Assembly: GCA_021018815.1 (NCBI GenBank) | Contig: JAITYX010000078.1 | Span: 186,001-250,000 of the forward strand | DNA: 64,000 nucleotides | From: Talinum fruticosum | Lineage: Eukaryota; Streptophyta; Magnoliopsida; Caryophyllales; Talinaceae | Direction of reading: 5' to 3' | Shown here: one piece after another, positions 59,835 to 64,000 of the stretch | How positions within the stretch are numbered: the stretch's first letter is position 1 | Layout of the letters: every line of letters begins with the position of its first letter | The notes under the pieces: generated by a model | Databases searched by the model: none | Seen by the model: the letters and a program-made list of their open reading frames with translations, nothing else | Told to the model about the DNA's origin: nothing | Position numbers and translations under genes: made by a program

Positions 59835-60062
59835 CAAGCGGTCCAGCGCTGCAGTTGCTCTCATCATGCCATGGTACTTCTCAACTGCTTCAAAACAATT
59901 AATAACCGTCTCTGAACAAAAATTTCGCTAGATTGAGGCCTGTAATTGTGGTAATGAGTTTGAAACCTTACCTTTGCCTTGAATCTGGTCCAAATGATTG
60001 AGTTCTTGAAGCTTGGTAAGAATTATCATTTAAGTTCTAAAAACTTCTTTTATCTCCTACGT
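59835..60062 (-). pseudogene. degenerate copy of the small repeat-protein gene
   Basis: On the minus strand the segment aligns with the 22822-23205 gene. Shared stretches include AAACTCATTA(T/C)CACA, an EAVEKYHGMMR segment corresponding to QAAQKYNGVMMCEHR, and upstream TTTGATGTGGG and GTGGGAT blocks (plus strand) near 60.07 kb. Only one repeat unit is recognisable, and the frame is interrupted between the THYH-like part and the repeat. A new open stretch continues to 59583 without similarity. It is a decayed paralogue, or perhaps a divergent gene with an intron. Confidence 0.55.
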
Positions 60063-60218
60063 AGAACCTTTGATGTGGGCTTGTGGGATTTTGGTTAGTT
60101 ACATCACCTGCTTCATAGGCCACAACTAAGTTATTTAATAATGTATGAACTAAAGCACATGATATATTCGTTGTTAAAAAAATTGTCTTTAGATAGCTAA
60201 ATGAGATATACTGCTCTA

Positions 60219-60580
60219 ACGACTTGTTTGGTATATGGAATGTAAATTCATAATGAGAATGAGAAGATATTTTTGGGAATGAGATTTGGTTTATGCCTTC
60301 CGACCATCGTTGCTTGGTAGGTGGGAATTTAGAGTATGAATATAATCAAGAGTAACTTAATATTGTTATTAGATAACTACAGGTGTACTTTCATTAGAAT
60401 TTCCACCTCCCCCATAGGAATAAATTATAGTAATAGAGGACTTCTATGCTCATTCTCATGCGTTAATTTATTTTCATTTTCATAAATCAAACATGAAAAA
60501 TATATTACCTTATCTCTTATTCCCATTCCCTTTCATATATTACCCACATACCAAACTTACCCACATACCAAACGTGCCGT
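60219..60580. mobile_element. MITE-like element
   Basis: Ends ACGACTTGTTTGGTATATGG and, in reverse, ACGGCACGTTTGGTATGTGG form a 20-bp imperfect inverted repeat around about 360 AT-rich non-coding bases (GGAATGAGAA-type interior). No clear target duplication was identified. Confidence 0.6.
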
Positions 60581-61059
60581 GAGAAAATTTAGAACTTTGG
60601 ACAATCAAATTTTTTTCTTCTAATGAAAGAACTTCTAAAAAACTTTTTTGATTTTCTAATAATTGGCAAAATGGTACCTAAAATATGACTAATGCATTTT
60701 TTTTTTTTTTGTCCTCACATTTGATTTTACTTGGTTATTCATTCAGTATCACTTTAATTAGTATTGAAATGATGTTTTTGCCCCTAGTTTTTAAAAGTGA
60801 GTTAATGAGAAAGTTCTATGCGGTCAAAATAAATTGTGACATCGGTGAGTGCATTAAATGAAATAACAATTAGCTATAATTTTTGAATCAAAATCAATAT
60901 TGTTGTAAGATAAACTAGAAACCTCGACTCAGAAAAAAGAAAAGAAAAAAGATAATAACTTAGGAAAGTAACAACGCGTACATTTGCATTTTTTATAAGA
61001 TTATCCAGAAAGAATGGGTTGTTTCAGGGATTTACAGGGCAACTCAAGCCATTGACAAG
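60581..61059. other. AT-rich spacer
   Basis: No feature beyond poly-A/T tracts. Confidence 0.5.
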
Positions 61060-62760
61060 ACAGTTTTTAGAATCATTTACATAAATTAAATTGTCTTATT
61101 AATCTACTATGGTGTATTATAAGAGATTTTAATGAAATAAAATGCTTAAATGACAAAATTGGTGGACAAAAATTATCTTTTATCAATGTTCATCGTATGA
61201 GAGATTTTCTTAATGTTGTCCATGGTGAGAATATTCCTCCAATTGGTAGAATTTTCACAAGGAAAAAAATTTGAGGGGCCAGCTCATCTATGAGAGATTG
61301 AATATAGCCATTGATCATATGTATTGGAGGAACTTGTACCATAATTGTTCTGTATCAAATGGCCTTTTTCATGTTCAGATGAAAGAATACTAACCCATAA
61401 ATTTTACAACAACAATACCGAAAATGTAGGTTTCAAAATCATTGGTTTAGTTATGGTGAAGTCGATAAGATTATTAAAGATCAGTGGACTAAAAATTTCC
61501 AAAGTAACACACATGGTTTGTAAACTTAAAAATGTTAAAACCAAATTAAACCAACTGTCTATCAAAGTTTTTAGTAATTATTCTCAACATGTGGAAAAAA
61601 ATTCTAGTAAGATTCACAAAGCTGAGGACAGATTAATAGTAGATCCTTATAGCCTTCAACTTCTTCATTGACATTCTCCTTTGATTAAACAAAGAGAAAG
61701 GCCACTTAAATTCAACCAAAAATATTGGGGAAAGTTCTATCGGAAAGAATGGCTCGTTAAAGGTGATAGAAATTCTAAATCTTTTCATTATTGTGCTTTT
61801 AGAAAGCATAAATTGAATATGTTAGAGATGAGTTAGGAGTATGGATTAATAATGACAACACTATTATCCAACAGAAATTCGTGATTGATATTTTATAGAT
61901 TTAAATCCTAAGGAGGAACTACTAGATTGTCCTTACGTACCAATATGCCTGTATTGATCACAAATGATGAACATAACAAAATTATTTTACCAGTTTCTCC
62001 TTTGAGGCTAAGACTGTTATTTTTCAAATGAATCCTGCAAAGGCTCCTGGTTTGGATGGCTTTGGGGCAAGATATTTTGAGCAACACTCGGGATGTAATA
62101 ATTAGAAATGATATTATAAATTGCATAATTGATTTTTTTAAAATGACAACTTATTGAAAGAAGTCAATCATACTTTCATTGCTTTGATTCCTAAGGTTAT
62201 AAGTCCATCTTTCACTTCGATTTCAGACCTATTAATTTGTGTAATAGTCTGGATCAAATTATTTTAAAAATCCTTGTTAATAGATTAAGGGCAGTTTTAC
62301 AAAGGATAGTTAACCCTTATCAAAGTGCCTTTGATCCAAATATCGATATTCATGATAATATTCTTCTAGGACTTGAAATTATCAATAAATTTATCAATGC
62401 TACAGGTAAACAAGCTTATATAGTAGTTAAATTGGACGTGAAAAACGTTTATGATATAATAGAATGTGATTTCATATTTGCATGTTTGAGGGATATGGGT
62501 TTTCATCAAACCTGGATCAACTGGATACGTGAATGTATTACATAGTGTCATATTCCATCGTTATTAATGATGAATCTTGTGAATTCTTCCAACCATCTAG
62601 AGGACTTCAACAAGGAGATCCTCTGTCATTATATTTGTTTATTTTTTGTATGGATGTTTAACATTATAGACTCCACCACTCTGCAATGTAACCTAAATCA
62701 TAAATTGGAATTAAAATTTACCCCAATCACACAAAATCCCTTGTCTATTATTTGCTAAAG
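61060..62760 (+). pseudogene. LINE (L1-type) endonuclease and reverse transcriptase remnant
   Basis: Non-LTR retrotransposons nick the target with an APE-type endonuclease and copy RNA into DNA there. Endonuclease remnants appear near 61110-61270 (a RDFNEIKCLNDKIGGQKLSF segment, then RMRDFLNVVHGEN). A linker with a YWGKFYRKEWLVKGDRNSKS segment (61720-61790) follows, then the RT: MNPAKAPGLDGFGARYFE (about 62030), FRPI/NLCNSLDQIILKILVNRL (62230-62290), QSAF, VVKLDVKNVYD (with catalytic-type D) and, after a frame change, PSRGLQQGDPLSLYLFIFCM. The YxDD box and the C-terminus are lost or unrecognisable. Many frame changes mark it as long dead. Confidence 0.82.
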
Positions 62761-63170
62761 ATAGTCCTATCTTTTGTTAGTCCAATTATGAAACGTGTTT
62801 TAAACTGAATACTATTCTACATAATTTTTGTCATCATTTCATTAATTTTTAAAAGTTTGTTCTAGTTTTTTCTAAAAATTCTACTTCTACAAATAGATCC
62901 ATTGTCTCTTCAGTTTTTAATATACCACATACAGATTAGTTGGGAAAGAATTTAGGTTGTCTTGATAAAAGCACGAACAACAAATTGCACCTTGAATATT
63001 TCCTCCAATAGTACACTTTGATAAATTTGAAATTGGATTTTATAGACCCCTCCATCCAGAAACGGAGACTTTTCTCACTAATGATAGAGGCAAGTTTAGC
63101 TTGATGACTGAGACATACTATAACCAACCTCACAGATTCCGCTCAATCTTTTACACCAATGTATCGTACT
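62761..63170. other. decayed LINE tail or spacer
   Basis: No further domain could be read. The region is AT-rich and probably includes the eroded 3' part of the LINE. Confidence 0.4.
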
Positions 63171-64000
63171 CTCTCGGCTTGGTCATCATAAGAAAAAATT
63201 GCTAAATTTTTCCGTAGTGAGAGAAGGAAGGAAAGCGCGCTACAACTAACATAACTTTTTCCAACTCAAAAACATTAGCTAGCTAGGCTAGCGTGTAATG
63301 GCTTTCGTTGATGGGGCCTCACAGGAACAAATAAGAGGGAACACAAGTTGGGGGTGGATGGACACTAACGACAATGCATAGATAGTCGGGGTCGCACTCC
63401 ATACAAGTAAAACATAATCATTAAGGGTAAATGGGAAGGTGAACGGAACGGAAAGCAGCCCTTGCCCCCTAGCTAGGGGTAATAAATAAGACCTACTTAA
63501 AGTGCTGGAAGCGCATAGGACCATTACGTGATAACAAAAAACATTTTAGTACAAGCGCCCGAAGGAGGACCCTCTCGTCTCTCATAAAAGCATAGGATAG
63601 TCGTAAGATGCAATGAGTCAAGTTGCACTCGGACTTTAATTGGAGTCTTCTATGAAAGAGATCTAGCAGGATAAATAGAAGGCACTAGCCACGGGTTCAA
63701 CCCGGTGGCTTTATTGGCTAACTAGAATTCATCCTACTAAATATTAATTTGCACAAACCATCCTTACAAAGGAAAGCGGGGAAAGTCATATCTCCCATCT
63801 TTCGCTTTAGACTCTGAAGCTCATTTTTCAACACTCCGGGCAAGTGAAAAACAAGCTCCACTCTCTCGTTACCATGTCTAGCTTGAATAGCTATACCGAG
63901 TTCATCACTAGTGACATAAGTAGAGAAGGCATATGCGGTGGGGAGAAAGGCGAGTGCAAGTCGGTTGAACACCGAAATTGATGAGTAGATAGGTAGGTTA
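63171..64000. other. GC-richer segment of unknown origin, possibly organelle-derived
   Basis: The base composition is higher in GC than the neighbouring DNA. Stretches such as GAAAGCGCGCTACAACTAAC and CGCCCGAAGGAGGACCCTCT look like plant mitochondrial intergenic DNA, but I cannot identify a gene. An 84-codon minus-strand frame (63718-63972) starts MFNRLALAFLPTAYAFSTYV; I do not recognise it. A nuclear insertion of organelle DNA is only one possibility. Confidence 0.3.

Noticed and set aside
63687..63712. tRNA T-arm-like hairpin (CGGGTTCAACCCG)
   Set aside because: No acceptor, D or anticodon arm can be formed around it.
63718..63972. 84-codon minus-strand frame at the right end
   Set aside because: Open, but without a domain I recognise or a clear homologue; not called as a gene.

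Overview
The window is nuclear DNA of a flowering plant. It is AT-rich, carries plant microsatellites and plant-type transposons, and is almost entirely layered transposable elements; I cannot tell monocot from dicot. I found only one small candidate host gene that reads intact (22822-23205, minus). Nearly every transposon gene is broken by frameshifts or stops.

Layout. 1-2622: 5' end of a minus-strand Ty3/Gypsy element (gag, leader, LTR), then microsatellites. 3508-17140: an old minus-strand Ty1/Copia solo LTR (E) split by later insertions: a 7.8-kb CACTA DNA transposon (4006-11825, TSD TGA), a Gypsy-type LTR fragment (12159-13112), and a PIF/Harbinger remnant with a dead transposase next to an orphan CACTA end (13188-17020). 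The large CACTA element itself holds two solo Copia LTRs (F 4946-6479, TSD ACATG; G 7954-9667, TSD AGTAC) and a Tourist-like MITE (10161-10790, TSD TAA). 18106-20155: fragments of a chromodomain-carrying Ty3/Gypsy element. 22822-23205: the small gene with an internal protein repeat; a decayed relative lies near 59.8-60.1 kb. 24496-25411: another CACTA end carrying an expansin-like gene fragment.

25412-55752 is a nest of Copia elements of the Sirevirus (SIRE/Maximus) type. Host element A (plus) carries solo LTR D in its 5' LTR, element B (31536-38746, TSD TAAAT) in its integrase gene, and element C (44238-55123, minus, TSD GCTAT) in its 3' LTR. A and C both keep an extra reading frame downstream of RNase H. 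Each copy is preceded by its own TATAAATAG box and repeated AACGG motifs, an arrangement also found in the LTR promoters. This is the most interesting signal in the window: a probable internal promoter and extra gene retained in two independent copies.

55753-64000: Gypsy LTR and 3'-end remnants, AT-rich spacer, a MITE-like element, a degenerate LINE (endonuclease plus reverse transcriptase, 61060-62760), and a compositionally different, possibly organelle-derived terminal segment.

The Sirevirus copies would have worked as follows. The LTR TATA box starts the genomic RNA, the initiator-Met tRNA primes at the site just after the 5' LTR, Gag packages the RNA, and protease, integrase, RT and RNase H process, copy and insert it. 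The extra frame would be expressed from the internal promoter. No copy here has a complete uninterrupted gene set.
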